Origin: Thalassospira sp. MCCC 1A03138
GTDB taxonomy: Bacteria; Pseudomonadota; Alphaproteobacteria; Rhodospirillales; Thalassospiraceae
Assembly (NCBI RefSeq): GCF_002115785.1
Contig: NZ_JFJY01000005.1
Coordinates: 288,802-352,801 of the forward strand
Length of the DNA stretch: 64,000 bases
Direction: 5' to 3'
In this document: piece after piece, positions 1 through 8,830 of the stretch
Layout of the letters: every line of letters begins with the position of its first letter
Numbering within the stretch: position 1 is the first letter of the stretch
Made by a program: the position numbers and the translations under genes
The notes under the pieces: model-generated
Database searches by the model: none
Told to the model about the DNA's origin: nothing
Seen by the model: only the letters and a program-made list of their open reading frames with translations

Positions 1-1
1 C

Positions 2-256
2 GCCAATGACACGCTTTACGGTCTTGGTGCCGGGGTCTGGACCCGTGATGGCACACGCGCCTACCGGTTTGGCCGCAATATCAAGGCCGGTCGCGTCTGG
101 ACCAATTGCTATCACCTTTATCCGGCACATGCGGCCTTTGGCGGCTACAAGCAATCAGGCATCGGACGTGAAAACCACAAGATGATGCTAAACCATTATC
201 AGCAGACCAAGAACCTGCTGGTTTCGTATGATCCGAAACCGATGGGCTTCTTCTGA
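2..256 (+). CDS. Aldehyde dehydrogenase, C-terminal fragment (cut by window edge)
   Basis: Only the last 84 codons are present. The frame opens at base 2 and ends at TGA 254-256. The fragment shows the C-terminal ALDH signature: [21 protein letters not shown], then a KQSGIGRE stretch and a short tail ending GFF. This matches NAD-dependent acetaldehyde-type dehydrogenases (ExaC/AldB group), which oxidise acetaldehyde and similar aldehydes to acids during alcohol use. The DUF779 gene 60 bases downstream supports this subgroup because the two families usually sit together. The catalytic Cys lies outside the window, so the substrate cannot be judged. Confidence 0.85.
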   Translation, partial: ANDTLYGLGAGVWTRDGTRAYRFGRNIKAGRVWTNCYHLYPAHAAFGGYKQSGIGRENHKMMLNHYQQTKNLLVSYDPKPMGFF

Positions 257-316
257 TCGGAATGCTCTGGCCGGGGTCCTGTTCGTCCCCGGCCCTTCCC
301 GATACAGGAGGCGAAG

Positions 317-730
317 ATGACAGCAGATCAAATTCCGGCACGAGTGACGGCCACCGACGCGGCCACCGCCCTGATCCGGAAGCTTAAGGACATTCACGGC
401 CCCCTGATGTTTCATCAGTCGGGTGGATGCTGCGACGGCAGTGCACCGATGTGCTTTCCGAATGGGGAGTTCAAAACCGGCGATCAGGACGTGTTGCTGG
501 GCGAGATTGAAGGCAGCCCGTTTTACATCGGACGCGCACAATTCGAATATTGGCGTCACACACAGCTGATCATTGACGTCGTGGATGGACGCGGCGGGAT
601 GTTTTCGCTTGAGGGACCCGAAGGCAAACGCTTTCTGACCCGATCACGCATCTTCACCGATGACGAATGGAATGCACTGAAACACGCAGAACAAGGAAAC
701 GAGCAATCTAAAACAGAAGCAAGAACGTAA
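317..730 (+). CDS. DUF779 domain protein, aldehyde dehydrogenase partner
   Basis: A 137-residue soluble protein that begins 60 bases after the aldehyde dehydrogenase. An AGGAGGCG ribosome site sits just before the ATG. The DUF779 hallmark is visible: FHQSGGCCDGSAPMC near residues 34-48, followed by a beta-rich body with an FEYWRHTQLIIDVVDGRGG stretch. The family has no firmly assigned reaction, but it is nearly always encoded next to ExaC/AldB aldehyde dehydrogenases. The Cys-Cys-Asp cluster suggests metal or thiol chemistry (inference). The two genes probably form one transcript ending at the terminator near 832-872. Confidence 0.85.
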   Translation: MTADQIPARVTATDAATALIRKLKDIHGPLMFHQSGGCCDGSAPMCFPNGEFKTGDQDVLLGEIEGSPFYIGRAQFEYWRHTQLIIDVVDGRGGMFSLEGPEGKRFLTRSRIFTDDEWNALKHAEQGNEQSKTEART

Positions 731-831
731 AGAAGATTACCAACGCAGATTTACCCGTGACATTGCGCGATCCCTGCCTCCCACAGTGCCTGCTCGCCAA
801 TGTCTGAAGATGCCGGACGCATCTTCCCCTT

Positions 832-872
832 GCCCGTCGCCATTCCCCCCGAACAGGCGGCGGGCTTTTTTT
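832..872 (+). terminator. Intrinsic terminator after the DUF779 gene
   Basis: GCCCGTCGCC at 832-841 pairs with GGCGGCGGGC at 856-865 (10 pairs, one G-U), with a 14-base loop, followed by seven T residues (866-872). It lies in the gap between two convergent genes and fits termination of the rightward transcript. Confidence 0.8.
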
Positions 873-880
873 GTCTGCGA

Positions 881-1885
881 TCAGGCCAAAATCACCAGCA
901 CCAGAAAACCAAGTGCACACAGCACCAGAAGCGAAAGAAGGGCTGCGGCAATGACCCGCCCGCCGACATGCATGACGCTTCGGATATCGACACTTAACCC
1001 CAATGCCGCCATGGCAAGGATGGTCAGGAAGGATGAGGTTGTGCGCATCGGTTCCAGCGCGATTTCGGGGATCAGACCAAACGAGCGTGCCGCCATCATC
1101 GCAACGAACCCGACAATGAACCACGGCACCATCTGGGTGACAGGAAGGCGGACCTCGCGTTTGCGCTCCCCCATAAGGGCAAGCGCAAAGATCACCGGGC
1201 CAAGCATCAGAACCCGGATCAGCTTGACCAGGGTGCCGACCTGCACGGCCAAGGCTCCTGCCGGGGCGGTCGCAGCCAGAACCTGCGGGACGGCATAAAC
1301 CGTCAGCCCGGAAAAGATACCATACTGCGCGGCACTCAAGCCCAGACCGACATGCACCAGCGGCAGAACAAAGACAAACAGAACCCCCAGAACGGCGGTA
1401 AAGGCGATGGATGCCGCGACATCATCGGATTTTGCCGAAATCACCGGGGCGGTGGCGGCAATCGCCGAATTGCCGCAGATCGAATTGCCGCACGCCACCA
1501 GCATCGCTAAATGCTTCGACAGTCCAAGTAACCGCCCGATATGGAAGCTTAAAAACAGACTGGCGCAAACCACCAGAACAATGGCCGCAATCAGGCCAAA
1601 GCCCGCCTGCCCCAAAGCCTGCGCACTGATTGAGGCACCTAGGAAGACAATCGCGATTTCAAGCACGGTCTTCCCACAAAACCGCACACCATCATGAAAC
1701 GGCTTGGCAAGGCCAAACACGGATCGCACCACCACACCAAGCAGGATGGCAAAAACCAGACTTTCGATCCAGCCATGCCCCAAAAGGCTACGCTCCGCCT
1801 GCTCAACCAGTTTGGCGATCAGGGCAATCGCCGTGGTCAGGAACAGACCGGGCAAAAGGGATTTGAGGTGGGCTTTAAAAAACAT
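881..1885 (-). CDS. yeiH: YeiH/UPF0324 family membrane protein, putative sulfate exporter family
   Basis: A 334-residue polytopic membrane protein with about ten hydrophobic segments. Family marks are ACGNSICGNSAIAATAPVI around residues 131-149 and TVYAVPQVLAA around residues 194-204. The family is annotated as putative sulfate exporter (Cons_hypoth698), but the substrate is not well proven. The gene is divergent from a LysR-type regulator, the same arrangement as yeiH/yeiE in enterobacteria, which suggests control by that regulator. No catalytic residues are expected. The ATG at 1885 is the natural start and leaves a 111-base divergent promoter region. Confidence 0.85.
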   Translation of the reverse strand: MFFKAHLKSLLPGLFLTTAIALIAKLVEQAERSLLGHGWIESLVFAILLGVVVRSVFGLAKPFHDGVRFCGKTVLEIAIVFLGASISAQALGQAGFGLIAAIVLVVCASLFLSFHIGRLLGLSKHLAMLVACGNSICGNSAIAATAPVISAKSDDVAASIAFTAVLGVLFVFVLPLVHVGLGLSAAQYGIFSGLTVYAVPQVLAATAPAGALAVQVGTLVKLIRVLMLGPVIFALALMGERKREVRLPVTQMVPWFIVGFVAMMAARSFGLIPEIALEPMRTTSSFLTILAMAALGLSVDIRSVMHVGGRVIAAALLSLLVLCALGFLVLVILA

Positions 1886-1940
1886 GATCTGCCTGTAAAA
1901 TGTGACAGGCGAAAAATCACACGATCAATCATTTACTTCC

Positions 1941-1969
1941 ATCGAATAAAAATTGATATTTCATTCGAT
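1941..1969. promoter_or_regulatory. Candidate LysR operator between yeiH and its regulator
   Basis: Within the AT-rich divergent gap, ATCGAAT (1941-1947) and ATTCGAT (1963-1969) form an inverted repeat with 7-base arms 15 bases apart. The length and place suit a LysR-type recognition region that would control both the transporter and the regulator. This is read from symmetry only. Confidence 0.4.
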
Positions 1970-1996
1970 AATTTCGAACAATAACGGGCATGTGCC

Positions 1997-2890
1997 ATGA
2001 TGACTCTTGAACAGCTTGCCATCTTTGTGGCCGTGGCCGAACGCGAACATCTTACAAAAGCCGCCGATGCGATTGGCCTCACCCCCTCGGCGGTCAGTTC
2101 GGCGATCAAGAACCTAGAAGGGTTTTATGGCGTTGCGCTGTTCCACCGGGTCGGACGACGGATCGAGCTTAGCGAAACCGGGCGGCTGTTTTTAAACGAG
2201 GCCAAGGCGACCTTGGCACGCGCACGCGCCGCCGAACTGACACTGGCCGAACTTGGCGGATTGCAGCGCGGCGAACTTAACGTTTATGCCAGCCAGACAA
2301 TCGCCAGTTACTGGCTGCCACCGTTTTTGATGCAGTTTCATGATCAGTATCCCGGCATTGCCATCAATCTGACGATTGGCAATACAAAAACCGTGGCCGA
2401 TGCCGTCCGTGGTGGTGCTGCCGATATCGGCTTTATCGAGGGTGAAGTTGATGAACCCGCCCTTGCCATGCGCGAAGTCGCCGAAGATGCATTGGTGGTG
2501 GTGGTCGGCCCCAAACATCCCTGGGCCGATGGCAGGCCCTTAAGCGCGCAGGACCTGACAATCCAAAGCAGTTGGGTCCTTCGCGAAGCCGGATCTGGCA
2601 CACGTTCCGAGTTTGAGAATGCGGTACACCAGTCGGGCATTGATCCGCAAAAACTCAAAATCGCCCTGACATTACCGGCGAACGAGGCGGTGATTACCGC
2701 GGTTGAAACCGGCATCAGCGCAACCGCCGTTTCAAGCTTCGCAGTCAGTTCCCTGATCGCGCAGGGGCGGCTTTTCCGTGCGGCATTTCATATCCGCCCA
2801 CGCAAATTCATGATGCTGCGCCACAAGGAACGCCGCCAGACGCAAAGTTCGCTGGCTTTGGAAAAGCTTTGCCTTTCCACAAACGCATAA
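1997..2890 (+). CDS. LysR-family transcriptional regulator, YeiE-like
   Basis: A 297-residue LysR-type regulator. The N-terminal winged helix-turn-helix spans about residues 1-60 (LEQLAIFVAVAEREHLTKAA, then TPSAVSSAIKNLE). The C-terminal part is a periplasmic-binding-protein-like effector domain. There are two adjacent ATG codons (1997 and 2000), and either may be used. Divergence from yeiH and the CysB/YeiE-like effector region suggest it responds to a small sulfur or amino-acid-related ligand and controls yeiH (inference). The ligand cannot be read from sequence. Confidence 0.85.
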   Translation: MMTLEQLAIFVAVAEREHLTKAADAIGLTPSAVSSAIKNLEGFYGVALFHRVGRRIELSETGRLFLNEAKATLARARAAELTLAELGGLQRGELNVYASQTIASYWLPPFLMQFHDQYPGIAINLTIGNTKTVADAVRGGAADIGFIEGEVDEPALAMREVAEDALVVVVGPKHPWADGRPLSAQDLTIQSSWVLREAGSGTRSEFENAVHQSGIDPQKLKIALTLPANEAVITAVETGISATAVSSFAVSSLIAQGRLFRAAFHIRPRKFMMLRHKERRQTQSSLALEKLCLSTNA

Positions 2891-2910
2891 TCGAATTTTT
2901 CCAGATCAAA

Positions 2911-2926
2911 ATTGCGAATACGCAAT
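2911..2926. promoter_or_regulatory. Inverted repeat upstream of cydAB
   Basis: ATTGCG-AATA-CGCAAT is a perfect 6-base-arm inverted repeat in the 192-base gap between the LysR gene and cydA. It could be an operator for the oxidase operon. It does not match the FNR consensus (TTGAT-N4-ATCAA), so the regulator is unknown. Confidence 0.3.
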
Positions 2927-2974
2927 GCACAATTCGGACGGGAACTGTATCACTTTGTCCTTATGAACACGGCC

Positions 2975-3002
2975 CCTGATCCGCTGTTCTCAGTGGATCA
3001 GG
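2975..3002 (+). promoter_or_regulatory. Stable stem-loop in the cydA 5' leader
   Basis: CCTGATCCGCTG (2975-2986) pairs with CAGTGGATCAGG (2991-3002), 12 pairs with one G-U, around a TTCT loop. No U-run follows, so it is not a standard terminator of the LysR gene. It sits about 80 bases before the cydA ATG and may be a 5'-UTR structure or a palindromic operator. Confidence 0.4.
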
Positions 3003-3082
3003 TCATGCAATGAGCGATTTCGCGTTGCAACGAAAAACGCGGCCCGACAGGAAGGCTTTGCCTGATAAAAGGACCAACGCCA

Positions 3083-4468
3083 ATGTTTGATCCCGACATA
3101 TTGGCCCGCGTACAATTCGCGTTCACCATCTCATTTCACATCATTTTTCCGTCCTTTACCATTGGACTGGCCAGTTATCTTTTCGTGCTCGAAGCCCTAT
3201 GGCTGCGCACACGCGATGATACCTATCTGGCGCTATATAAATTCTGGCTGAAAATCTTTGCGCTGGCCTTTGGCATGGGTGTCGTTTCGGGCATTGTCAT
3301 GTCCTATCAGTTCGGCACGAACTGGGGACCGTTTTCCGAATTTACCGGCAGCGTGCTGGGCCCGCTTCTGGCCTACGAGGTGCTAAGCGCCTTTTTCCTT
3401 GAGGCCGGGTTCCTCGGCATCATGCTGTTTGGCCTTAACCGTGTCGGACCGAAGCTGCATTTCACCGCGACCACCATGGTTGCGATTGGCACATTGTTTT
3501 CCGCCTTCTGGATTTTGTCGGCCAATAGCTGGATGCAAACACCCACCGGCCATATCATCGAAAATGGTCGGGCTGTTGTGCAAAGCTGGTGGGATGTGAT
3601 CTTTAACCCAAGCTTCCCCTATCGACTTGTTCACATGGTTCTGGCGGCATTTCTGACCACCGCCCTTGTGGTTGGTGCGGTGGGTGCGTGGCATCTGCTG
3701 CGTGATCGGGAAAACCGCGCTGCACGGATCATGTTTTCCATGGCAATGTGGATGGCCGCCATTGTGGCCCCGATCCAGATCGTGGCCGGTGACATGCACG
3801 GGCTTAATACCCTTGAATATCAACCGGCCAAGGTCGCGGCGATGGAAGGCCATTTTGAAACACAGAATGGCGCGCCGCTGATCCTTTTTGGCTGGCCCGA
3901 CATGGCGGCAGAGGAAACAAAATACGCCGTTGAAATCCCGAAACTGGGATCAATGATCCTGACCCATGACTGGGATGGCAGGATCACCGGATTAAAGGAT
4001 TTCGCCCCCGAAGACCGCCCGAATGCGACCATCGTATTCTGGACATTCCGCATCATGGTCGGGCTGGGCGTTTTGATGGCGTTACTTGGTATCGTCAGCC
4101 TGTTCGCCCGGTGGCGCAAATCGCTTTATAGCTGCACGTGGCTGCATCGCTTTGCCCTGATCATGGGACCAAGCGGCTTTATCGCCATTCTGGCCGGATG
4201 GTTCACCACCGAAATCGGGCGTCAGCCCTGGGTGGTTTACGGATTGATGCGCACATCGGATGCCGGATCGCCCGTCGCCCCGACCGCAATTGCCGGATCG
4301 CTTGCCGCATTCGTCATTGTCTATGCCATCGTGTTCGGGGTTGGCACCGCCTATATCATCCGCGCGATGAACAGGGACCCGCGTTTTGCCCATTCGCCGA
4401 AGGGCGAAGTCCTGCGCGCCGGAAGCCGCCCGGTTTCTGATCCCACCATCCCGACGGCAGGAGAATGA
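3083..4468 (+). CDS. cydA: Cytochrome bd-type quinol oxidase subunit I (cyanide-insensitive type)
   Basis: A 461-residue membrane subunit of a bd-type terminal oxidase, which oxidises quinol and reduces oxygen to water without pumping protons. Visible marks are His19 in the first helix (FTISFHIIFPSF), which is the conserved heme-binding His of the family, and GWFTTEIGRQPWVVYG near residues 372-387. The protein is about 60 residues shorter than E. coli CydA and lacks the long Q-loop insert, so it belongs to the short-Q-loop class typical of CioA oxidases. It overlaps cydB by four bases (ATGA), and a small DUF2474 gene follows, as is usual for this class. The start has AAAGGACC upstream. Confidence 0.93.
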   Translation: MFDPDILARVQFAFTISFHIIFPSFTIGLASYLFVLEALWLRTRDDTYLALYKFWLKIFALAFGMGVVSGIVMSYQFGTNWGPFSEFTGSVLGPLLAYEVLSAFFLEAGFLGIMLFGLNRVGPKLHFTATTMVAIGTLFSAFWILSANSWMQTPTGHIIENGRAVVQSWWDVIFNPSFPYRLVHMVLAAFLTTALVVGAVGAWHLLRDRENRAARIMFSMAMWMAAIVAPIQIVAGDMHGLNTLEYQPAKVAAMEGHFETQNGAPLILFGWPDMAAEETKYAVEIPKLGSMILTHDWDGRITGLKDFAPEDRPNATIVFWTFRIMVGLGVLMALLGIVSLFARWRKSLYSCTWLHRFALIMGPSGFIAILAGWFTTEIGRQPWVVYGLMRTSDAGSPVAPTAIAGSLAAFVIVYAIVFGVGTAYIIRAMNRDPRFAHSPKGEVLRAGSRPVSDPTIPTAGE

Positions 4469-5463
4469 TCATGGATTATCAACTGATCTGGGCACTGCTG
4501 ATTGCGGTTGCCGTTTTCGCCTATGTCACGCTTGATGGCTTTGATCTTGGCATCGGTATTCTGTTTCCGTTCATCAAAGACCCGGCCAAACGCGGCAGGA
4601 TGATGAATACGGTTGCCCCTGTGTGGGATGGCAATGAAACCTGGCTGGTTCTGGGCGGTGGCGGGCTTTATGCCGCCTTCCCGCTGGCCTATTCATTGCT
4701 GATGACCGCGTTTTATATCCCGGTTTTCACCATGCTGCTCGCCCTTGTGTTTCGCGGGGTGGCGTTCGAATTCCGGTTCAAAAGCCGTGATCATCAAAAA
4801 CACTGGGACTTTGCCTTTTCCGCCGGATCGATCATTGCTGCCGCTATGCAGGGTGCAATGCTGGGCGCCTTTATTGAAGGGATTGCGGTTGAAAATGCCA
4901 AATTCGTTGGCGGCCCGTTTGACTGGCTAAGTCCGTTTTCGGTGTTCTGCGCATCCGCCGTTGTGGTCGGCTATGCCCTGCTTGGCACCGGCTGGTTGAT
5001 CATGAAGATGGAAGGCAATTTTCAGGGACGTTTGCGTGGCCTTGCCAAGCCTGCGGTCATCTGGATGGCGGCCAATCTTGGCGTGGTGTCGCTGATGACA
5101 AGCTATATCCACCCCGCTTATGCCGCGCGCTGGTTTGATATGCCAAACCTGTTTTTCCTTGCCCCGATCCCGATTGTCACGGCCGGTCTGCTTTTCTGGC
5201 TCTGGCATGCGGTAAAGCACCGCGAAAAGACGGTATTTGGCATTACACTTGGAATTTTCTTCCTGTGCTATGCCGGGTTCGGCATCACACTTTATCCCAA
5301 TATCGTCCCACCGATGATTGATTTCAGAACGGCCGCCGCCCCAGATAACAGCCTGTCCTTCATGCTGGTCGGTGCCGCTATCCTGATCCCGATCATTCTG
5401 GCCTATACTGCCTATGCCTATTGGGTATTCCGGGGCAAGGTCGGGGATGAAGGATATCACTGA
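4465..5463 (+). CDS. cydB: Cytochrome bd-type quinol oxidase subunit II
   Basis: A 332-residue partner subunit. It has the conserved N-terminal TLDGFDLGIGILFPF stretch (about residues 23-37) and WDGNETWLVLGGGGLYAAFP (about 53-72), both diagnostic of CydB, and roughly eight to nine membrane segments. The ATG overlaps the cydA stop. A second in-frame ATG six bases later (4471) is also possible. Its own stop overlaps the next start (TGATG at 5461-5465), so the three genes are translationally coupled. Confidence 0.93.
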   Translation: MIMDYQLIWALLIAVAVFAYVTLDGFDLGIGILFPFIKDPAKRGRMMNTVAPVWDGNETWLVLGGGGLYAAFPLAYSLLMTAFYIPVFTMLLALVFRGVAFEFRFKSRDHQKHWDFAFSAGSIIAAAMQGAMLGAFIEGIAVENAKFVGGPFDWLSPFSVFCASAVVVGYALLGTGWLIMKMEGNFQGRLRGLAKPAVIWMAANLGVVSLMTSYIHPAYAARWFDMPNLFFLAPIPIVTAGLLFWLWHAVKHREKTVFGITLGIFFLCYAGFGITLYPNIVPPMIDFRTAAAPDNSLSFMLVGAAILIPIILAYTAYAYWVFRGKVGDEGYH

Positions 5464-5591
5464 TGACGGCATTTTCACCCAAACCCAAAACCCGGCGTGT
5501 GCTTTGGTTTATCGGGCTTTATGCAGGAGGCATCCTTGTGATCGGGGCTGTGTCGCTTTTGCTGCGTAGCCTGATCACCGGGATTTCCTGA
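5463..5591 (+). CDS. DUF2474 small membrane protein of the bd oxidase operon
   Basis: A 42-codon reading frame starts at the ATG that overlaps the cydB stop. The product has a basic N-terminus (PKPKTRR), then a single hydrophobic helix (VLWFIGLYAGGILVIGAVSL) and a short tail ending TGIS. This fits the DUF2474 family, one-helix peptides encoded after CioAB-type oxidases and thought to act like CydX, the small stabilising subunit of E. coli cytochrome bd. Translational coupling and the terminator directly after it support a real gene. The role is inferred from family context. Confidence 0.75.
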   Translation: MTAFSPKPKTRRVLWFIGLYAGGILVIGAVSLLLRSLITGIS

Positions 5592-5653
5592 AAGTATCCG
5601 TTCACAAATATCGGATTACTCCGTCTACCTGCTGACACTTGTCAGCAACTCCG

Positions 5654-5691
5654 GCCCGGCAGCAAGGTCCCCCACCCCTGCCGGGCTTTTT
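5654..5691 (+). terminator. Intrinsic terminator of the cydAB operon
   Basis: GCCCGGCAG (5654-5662) pairs perfectly with CTGCCGGGC (5678-5686) and is followed by five T residues. It lies 62 bases after the DUF2474 stop and just before the convergent cupin gene. Confidence 0.85.
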
Positions 5692-5704
5692 CATTCGGGG
5701 TCAG

Positions 5705-6103
5705 TCATTGGCCCAGATAATCGCTATCCGCCACTTTTTCCAGCCAATCGACCGCCGATCCGTTGACCGATTCCGCAATCGCGATATGGGTCATCGCGGT
5801 TTTATCGGTCGCCCCATGCCAATGTTTTTCACCCGGTTCGAACCAGACGATATCGCCGGGGCGGATTTCTTCGCGGGGTCCGCCTTCACGCTGCGCCCAG
5901 CCAAGGCCGCTTGTGATGATCACGGTCTGGCCTAGCGGATGGGTGTGCCATGCGGTGCGGGCACCCGGTTCAAACGTCACAATGGCCCCGCCAACACGGG
6001 CGGGATCGGCGGTCTGAAACGGGCTGTCGATCCGAACCGTACCCGTGAAGTAATCCAACGATCCCTTGGTCGATGGTTTTGATGCGTTGCGCTGGATGTT
6101 CAT
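5705..6103 (-). CDS. Small cupin-domain protein, (R)-mandelonitrile lyase-like family
   Basis: A 132-residue single cupin. Motif 1 is visible as [20 protein letters not shown] with His-x-His and Gln metal ligands, and motif 2 as [17 protein letters not shown] with the third His. This form is widespread in proteobacteria and is annotated as cupin or (R)-mandelonitrile lyase-like because of similarity to a manganese-dependent enzyme. The actual substrate here is unknown. It stands alone, 32 bases downstream of the aminotransferase on the same strand, and may be cotranscribed with it. Confidence 0.75.
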   Translation of the reverse strand: MNIQRNASKPSTKGSLDYFTGTVRIDSPFQTADPARVGGAIVTFEPGARTAWHTHPLGQTVIITSGLGWAQREGGPREEIRPGDIVWFEPGEKHWHGATDKTAMTHIAIAESVNGSAVDWLEKVADSDYLGQ

Positions 6104-6135
6104 GGTGACCCTTCGGCTTTGTTTCCTGGTGAACT

Positions 6136-7353
6136 TTACTGATTGTGCACCCGCCGGATCAGCAAGGCCAGACGTTCGATGCCATCGCGAATGCGATCGG
6201 CCTTTTCCGTCGCGAAGCTGAGACGTGCGGTATTACGGCCCGTGTGATCACAGAAGAAAGCCTGACCAGGGACGAAGGCGACCTTGGCGTCGTGCAGGGC
6301 CTGTTCCAGCAATTGGCGACTATCGATATTTTCCGGCAGGGTCAGCCAGATGAACATGCCACCCTCGGGTCTTGTATAGGACGCGGTTTCGGGCATGAAT
6401 TCGTCAAGGGCGGCCAGCATCGTATCGCGTTTGGCGCGATAGGCATCGCGGATGGCATCCAGATGCCCGGGAAACAGTCTGCGTGCTGCACGCAGGGCGA
6501 CTTCCTGATTGATGGTCGACACATGCAGATCACCCGCCTGCTTCATCAGAACCAGCCGTTCGATCACCGGACGCGGCGCACAGACCCAGCCAATCCGAAG
6601 GGCAGGCACCAGCGTTTTGGAAAATGTGCCAAGCTGGATGACGGTTCCGGCCTGCGGATCGCCGTTGGTTTCATCAAGGGCAAGCAACGATGGCAAAACA
6701 TCGCCTTCGTAGGACAGCTTGCAATAGGCTGCGTCTTCAAGAATGACCGCACCATATTTACGTGCAACTTCAAGCACCGCCAAGCGCCGATCAAGACTAT
6801 AGGACCGCCCGGTCGGGTTCTGGAAATCCGGCGCCAGATAGGCAATGCGCGCACCAAGTTCAAAGGCTGCTTCGAGCTCGGCAATCACCGGGCCATCGTC
6901 ATCCATATTCACCCCGACATAGGTCGGACGGCGCATGGAAAAGGCCTGCATCGCGCCAAGGTAGCTTGGCTTTTCCACGACGATTTCACGCCCCGGTTCC
7001 AGCAACAGACGAGCAAGCATATCAAGCCCCTGCTGCGCGCCACAGGTAATCAGGATGTTATCAATCCCGCGCACCGCCCCGCTGGCTGCCAGATCATCGG
7101 CAATCCATTGACGAAGCGCGGGCAGGCCTTCACTGATGGAATATTGCAGGCTTTTGTGACCGGCAACCTCGTCGGTCGTCAGATCACCATAGATCGCATT
7201 GAAATCGGCCAGCGGAAAAAGCGACGGGTCAGGCACCCCCCCGGCAAAGGAAATGATTTCCGGCAGGTCGGCCACTTTAAGCAGATCACGGATTTCGGAG
7301 GCGGTGAGCGCACGGGCATCACGAACGATCAGGTCATTCCATTGGACAGTCAT
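6136..7353 (-). CDS. PLP-dependent aminotransferase, 2-aminoadipate (LysN)-like
   Basis: A 405-residue fold-type I aminotransferase. It shows [17 protein letters not shown] at the N-terminus, [38 protein letters not shown] (substrate and PLP contacts), and [18 protein letters not shown] with the Schiff-base Lys. It resembles LysN and kynurenine/2-aminoadipate-type enzymes, which move amino groups between branched, aromatic or dicarboxylic amino acids and 2-oxoglutarate. The ATG at 7353 is preferred because AGAGAAG lies before it. The frame extends only to a TTG 42 bases further upstream. It is divergent from the arginine catabolic genes. The exact substrate is not clear. Confidence 0.8.
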   Translation of the reverse strand: MTVQWNDLIVRDARALTASEIRDLLKVADLPEIISFAGGVPDPSLFPLADFNAIYGDLTTDEVAGHKSLQYSISEGLPALRQWIADDLAASGAVRGIDNILITCGAQQGLDMLARLLLEPGREIVVEKPSYLGAMQAFSMRRPTYVGVNMDDDGPVIAELEAAFELGARIAYLAPDFQNPTGRSYSLDRRLAVLEVARKYGAVILEDAAYCKLSYEGDVLPSLLALDETNGDPQAGTVIQLGTFSKTLVPALRIGWVCAPRPVIERLVLMKQAGDLHVSTINQEVALRAARRLFPGHLDAIRDAYRAKRDTMLAALDEFMPETASYTRPEGGMFIWLTLPENIDSRQLLEQALHDAKVAFVPGQAFFCDHTGRNTARLSFATEKADRIRDGIERLALLIRRVHNQ

Positions 7354-7584
7354 GGGGCTTCTCTTTAGGTCAGTGTTGTTGCCATTATTTGGCAAGGAAG
7401 ACTGACCTAAATCAAGTTTATTTTTCTATGGATGATGATTTTGAAACAAAATTACCTTTTGGCCTTTTGCTCGCCCGCATGTAATTCCGTTTCCATCCCT
7501 CGATCCCGCACCACCTGCCGGGCGGTTTTTGGCACGATATATCCAATAAACAATCAACAATGCCAAAACGTCCCAAAGGTTATC

Positions 7585-8826
7585 ATGACCGAATATGCAA
7601 AGTTTCAGCCCTGGCTCGACTGGCTTGATCAGCGTTACGATGAAGCGGTTGATCGCCTGAAATCGTGGTCGGCGATCAATAGTGGCACGGGCAATATCGA
7701 CGGGCTTGATCGGATGCATGACGCCATTCTGGATGCCTTTGCCGAACTTGACACCACAACCACCGTCATCGACCTCCCCGATAGCGAAACCGTCGCCGCC
7801 GACGGCAGCATCGCCCCCGTGCGCTATGGCAAGCTTTTGCATTTTTCCAAACGGCCACAGGCCCCGGTTCGGGTTTTGCTGTGCATTCATTATGACACGG
7901 TCTTTGCCATCGACAGTGCCTTTCAAACCCCGCGCCTGATCGATGAAAACACCTTGAATGGGCCGGGTGTTGCCGATGCTAAGGGCGGCATCCTGACGAT
8001 CCTCAATGCCTTAAGCGCACTGGAACGAAGCCCGTTTGCGGGTGGCATCGGCTGGGACGTGATCCTGAACCCGGATGAAGAAACCGGCTCCATCGGATCG
8101 GCCCCGTTTTTGGCCGAACACGCCCGCGCCGCCGATTTCGGGATGCTGTATGAACCGGCGCTGGAAGACGGCACCCTTGCCGGGGCACGCAAGGGATCGG
8201 GCAATTTTGCCATCCGGATCAAGGGGCGTGCTGCCCATGCGGGGCGCGAATTCCATGCCGGGCGCAGTGCGATGGTCGCGGCCAGTGACTGCGTCATGCG
8301 CCTTGATCAGCTTAACGGCAAGGTTGGCGAGGCCACATTCAATATCGGCAAGATCGATGGCGGAGGGCCGGTCAATGTCGTACCCGATAGCGCCGTGGTG
8401 CGATTTAATGTTCGGATTTCAAACCATGACGAACGCCATCAGGCCGAAAATGAAATTGCCGATGTCATTGCCGCGATCAATCAGCGTGACTGCATCACGG
8501 CCGAACTGCATGGCCAGTTTGGCCGCGCGCCAAAACCAATGGCTGGCAGGACCAGGGCGCTTTTTGAATGGGTGCGCGAGCTCGGTCATGACCTTGATCT
8601 GGACATCTCATGGAAGGCAACGGGGGGCTGTTGCGATGGCAACAATCTGGCCGAGGCCGGATTACCCAATATCGATACCCTTGGGGTACGCGGTGGCCTG
8701 ATCCATTCCGATCAGGAATTTGTGAAGCTCGACAGTTTGATCGAACGGGCAAAGCTTTCGGCCCTGATCCTGATGAAAGCCGGTTCAGGCGATTTACCCA
8801 ACGCATTGAAAAAGACGGAGATATAA
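7585..8826 (+). CDS. M20-family metallohydrolase (ArgE/DapE/CPG2-like), first gene of the ast operon
   Basis: A 413-residue zinc amidohydrolase. Metal-site motifs are in order: CIHYDTVF, GPGVADAKGG, NPDEETGS (catalytic and metal Glu-Glu), MLYEPALEDG, and the C-terminal GLIHSDQEF His. A dimerisation domain sits in the middle. The frame is open upstream to 7432, but the ATG at 7585 is chosen because homology to the family begins there and AAAGG precedes it. It ends five bases before astA, so it is almost certainly in the ast operon. M20 enzymes hydrolyse N-acyl amino acids, so succinylglutamate is a likely substrate, replacing the M14-type AstE (inference). Confidence 0.8.
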   Translation: MTEYAKFQPWLDWLDQRYDEAVDRLKSWSAINSGTGNIDGLDRMHDAILDAFAELDTTTTVIDLPDSETVAADGSIAPVRYGKLLHFSKRPQAPVRVLLCIHYDTVFAIDSAFQTPRLIDENTLNGPGVADAKGGILTILNALSALERSPFAGGIGWDVILNPDEETGSIGSAPFLAEHARAADFGMLYEPALEDGTLAGARKGSGNFAIRIKGRAAHAGREFHAGRSAMVAASDCVMRLDQLNGKVGEATFNIGKIDGGGPVNVVPDSAVVRFNVRISNHDERHQAENEIADVIAAINQRDCITAELHGQFGRAPKPMAGRTRALFEWVRELGHDLDLDISWKATGGCCDGNNLAEAGLPNIDTLGVRGGLIHSDQEFVKLDSLIERAKLSALILMKAGSGDLPNALKKTEI

Positions 8827-8830
8827 AATC

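Noticed and set aside
6145..7368. 407-codon open frame on the plus strand
   Set aside because: It is antisense to the LysN-like aminotransferase, which has intact catalytic motifs; the predicted product has no recognisable domain.
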